Positions 62,493 through 64,000 of a stretch of 64,000 bases of DNA are shown piece by piece (the first letter of the stretch is position 1; each line of letters begins with the position of its first letter). Origin of the DNA: an uncultured Aquimonas sp. (GTDB lineage Bacteria > Pseudomonadota > Gammaproteobacteria > Xanthomonadales > Xanthomonadaceae); contig NZ_CALART010000114.1 in NCBI RefSeq assembly GCF_937888285.1, positions 1 through 64,000 of the forward strand, in the 5' to 3' direction. A model generated the notes under the pieces. The model was not told the origin of the DNA, ran no database searches, and saw only the letters and a list, made by a program, of their open reading frames with translations. A program made the position numbers and the translations under genes.

Positions 62493-63223
62493 GCCAGCGC
62501 CTCCTCGACGGTGAAGCGGCCATCCAGCAGGGCCTTGCCCAACACGACGCCAGCCGCGCCCACCGCACGAGCTGTGCGAATGTCATCCAAGCCGGACACA
62601 CCGCCGGAGGCGATCAGCTGCACCTCCGGGGCACGCTCGACCAGCAGCCGGTAGAGATCGAAGTTCGGTCCGGACAGCATGCCGTCGCGGGCGATGTCGG
62701 TGCACAGCAGGTGCTTCAGACCCGCGCCGCGATAGCGCTCCAGCAGGGCGAACAGCTCCTCGCCGGCGCTCTCGGTCCAACCGTGGGTCGGCAGTCGCCA
62801 CACACCGCTGTCGTCGCAGCGGGTGTCGAGTGCGATACACAAGCGATCGGCACCAAAGCGCGTGAGCCAGTCGATGACGAAATCGGGCGACTTCACTGCG
62901 AGCGAGCCAATCACCACGCGCTCGACGCCAGCAGCCAGCAAGGCCTCGACGTCATCTTCACTGCGCACGCCGCCGCCGCTTTGGATCCGCAACGAAGACC
63001 GTTCGCAAAGTGATCGCACCAGCGGACCCAGCGTATAGCCGCCGGCCTTGGCGGCATCCAGATCGACCAGGTGCAGCCACTCGCCACCCGCGCGCGCATA
63101 GTCCAGCGCCAGCTGCAGCGGGTCGGCCGCGTAACGGGTTTCCTGGGCGTAGTCGCCCTGTTTCAGCCGCACCACGCGTCCGTCGCGGACGTCGATGGCG
63201 GGAATCGCCGTGAAGCCGGTCAT
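62486..63223 (-). CDS. hisA: ProFAR isomerase
   Basis: Isomerises 5'-ProFAR to PRFAR, step 4 of histidine synthesis. The 245 aa TIM barrel has [18 protein letters not shown] with one catalytic aspartate, [15 protein letters not shown], and the second aspartate in [19 protein letters not shown] 63223 overlaps the hisH stop by 4 bp; an in-frame M at 63235 is inside hisH. Confidence 0.96.
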   Translation of the reverse strand: MTGFTAIPAIDVRDGRVVRLKQGDYAQETRYAADPLQLALDYARAGGEWLHLVDLDAAKAGGYTLGPLVRSLCERSSLRIQSGGGVRSEDDVEALLAAGVERVVIGSLAVKSPDFVIDWLTRFGADRLCIALDTRCDDSGVWRLPTHGWTESAGEELFALLERYRGAGLKHLLCTDIARDGMLSGPNFDLYRLLVERAPEVQLIASGGVSGLDDIRTARAVGAAGVVLGKALLDGRFTVEEALAC

Positions 63224-63819
63224 TGGCCGTCCCACTCCATGAAGTTCTTGAGCAGCTGCGCGCCCACGGCCGCCGAGCGCTCGGGATGAAACTGCGCGCC
63301 GGCGACGTTGCCGCGGCGGACGATGGCGCTGAAGGCCTCGCCGTGCGTGCTCGACGCCAAGGTGTAGTCGCCCACGGGGCCTGCGTAGCTGTGCACGAAG
63401 TAGGCTTGCGCACCTTCAGCGATGTCGTTCAAAAGCGCCGAGTCGCGCTCGCGATGAAGGCGGTTCCAGCCCATGTGCGGCACGCGCACGCCGGGGAATT
63501 CCTTGAGCTTCCGCACCTCGTCCGGGATCAGCCCGAGGCCTTCGACGTCACCTTCGGCGCTGCGCTCGAACAGCAGCTGCATACCCAGGCAGATGCCGAA
63601 CAGCGGACGCGGAAACGCGCGGATCGCATCGACCAGATCAAGCTCGCGCAGCCGTGCCATCGCGGCACCGGCGGCACCGACGCCAGGCAGCAGGGCGCGT
63701 TCGGCCTGAGCAAGTTCGTCGGCGCTGCGCACCAGAGTGGCCTGCACGCCAAGCCGCCCCAGCGCATAGCAGACCGAGCCGATGTTGGCGACGCCGGAAT
63801 CAATGACCGCCAGCCGCAT
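63220..63819 (-). CDS. hisH: Imidazole glycerol phosphate synthase glutaminase subunit
   Basis: Supplies ammonia from glutamine to HisF. The 199 aa class I amidotransferase has the nucleophile cysteine in FGICLGMQLLFE, the PHMGWNRL motif, and the histidine and glutamate of the triad in QFHPERSA. ATG 63819 overlaps the hisB stop by 1 bp. The open frame runs on to 63972 inside hisB and is a shadow. Confidence 0.96.
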   Translation of the reverse strand: MRLAVIDSGVANIGSVCYALGRLGVQATLVRSADELAQAERALLPGVGAAGAAMARLRELDLVDAIRAFPRPLFGICLGMQLLFERSAEGDVEGLGLIPDEVRKLKEFPGVRVPHMGWNRLHRERDSALLNDIAEGAQAYFVHSYAGPVGDYTLASSTHGEAFSAIVRRGNVAGAQFHPERSAAVGAQLLKNFMEWDGQ

Positions 63820-64000
63820 CAGAGCGTCCCCTTGGTGCTGGGCAGATCGAAGCCCTCGCGCTTGATCGCCGCGCGCAGGGCGCGCGCCACCGCCTTGAAG
63901 CTGGCCTCGACCATGTGATGCGCGTTGTCGCCGCGCACCGACAGGTGCAGGTTGAGGCCGGCGGTCTCGCACAGCGAGCGGAAGAAATGCGGCACCAGCT
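63819..64000 (-). CDS. hisB: Imidazoleglycerol-phosphate dehydratase, C-terminal part (cut by window end)
   Basis: The last ~59 residues of the IGPD domain are visible on the minus strand: [40 protein letters not shown] and the ending LPSTKGTL. The [10 protein letters not shown] helix carries metal ligands. Whether the N-terminal phosphatase domain is present cannot be seen. It heads the run hisB-H-A-F-IE, with 1-8 bp overlaps throughout. Confidence 0.95.
   Translation of the reverse strand, partial: LVPHFFRSLCETAGLNLHLSVRGDNAHHMVEASFKAVARALRAAIKREGFDLPSTKGTL

Overview
The window is GC-rich, almost fully coding DNA from a gammaproteobacterium. Gene order and repeat types point to the Xanthomonadales/Lysobacterales. 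The best evidence is a complete Pil-Chp twitching chemosensory cluster divergent from gshB-tonB-yqgE-ruvX-pyrB (the Pseudomonas aeruginosa order, but without pyrR), a hisB-H-A-F-IE operon, a GumN/TraB-type protein, and short extragenic palindromes. No identity search was possible, so the genus is not named.

Layout. 1-10.7 kb is a defence island: a type I restriction subunit (hsdR), a DUF6155-like gene, then a complete Wadjet operon jetABCD. The DUF6155-like gene lies 8 bp upstream of jetA. 10.8-18.6 kb is housekeeping and accessory metabolism: an N-formylglutamate amidohydrolase, a DadA-type flavoprotein, a GumN/TraB protein, a DUF1684 lipoprotein, mutL and glucokinase. 18.9-33.8 kb on the minus strand is pilG-H-I-J-K-chpA-B-C, the phosphorelay that controls type IV pili. 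It is preceded by a strong sigma70-like promoter. ChpA and ChpB carry very long acidic linkers, and the ChpB linker holds repeated DFDF-type motifs.

34-43 kb on the plus strand holds gshB, a TonB-like gene, yqgE/algH (apparently leaderless), ruvX, pyrB, parE and a VOC protein. Two tandem secreted proteins with IPTL-CTERM-like tails and an EamA transporter follow. 43-55 kb holds a NarL/DesR-type two-component pair, an M13-family protein that has lost its HExxH zinc motif, a beta-CASP nuclease, a bacterial voltage-gated sodium channel coupled to a flavoprotein, a DDAH-like enzyme, an adenylyl cyclase-FHA protein and an FMN-binding glutamate synthase-like protein. 55-64 kb holds tRNA-Leu(UAA), cysD-cysNC, an outer-membrane barrel protein, a 2OG-Fe dioxygenase and the his operon, which runs off the end inside hisB.

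The intergenic gaps are dominated by repeats. One family is a GGTGGGCC-CT-GGCCCACC palindrome with eleven copies, mostly in head-to-head pairs. A second has GGGATT arrays bounding two roughly 180-200 bp elements. Others resemble REPs. No CRISPR array, transposase, integrase or prophage was seen.
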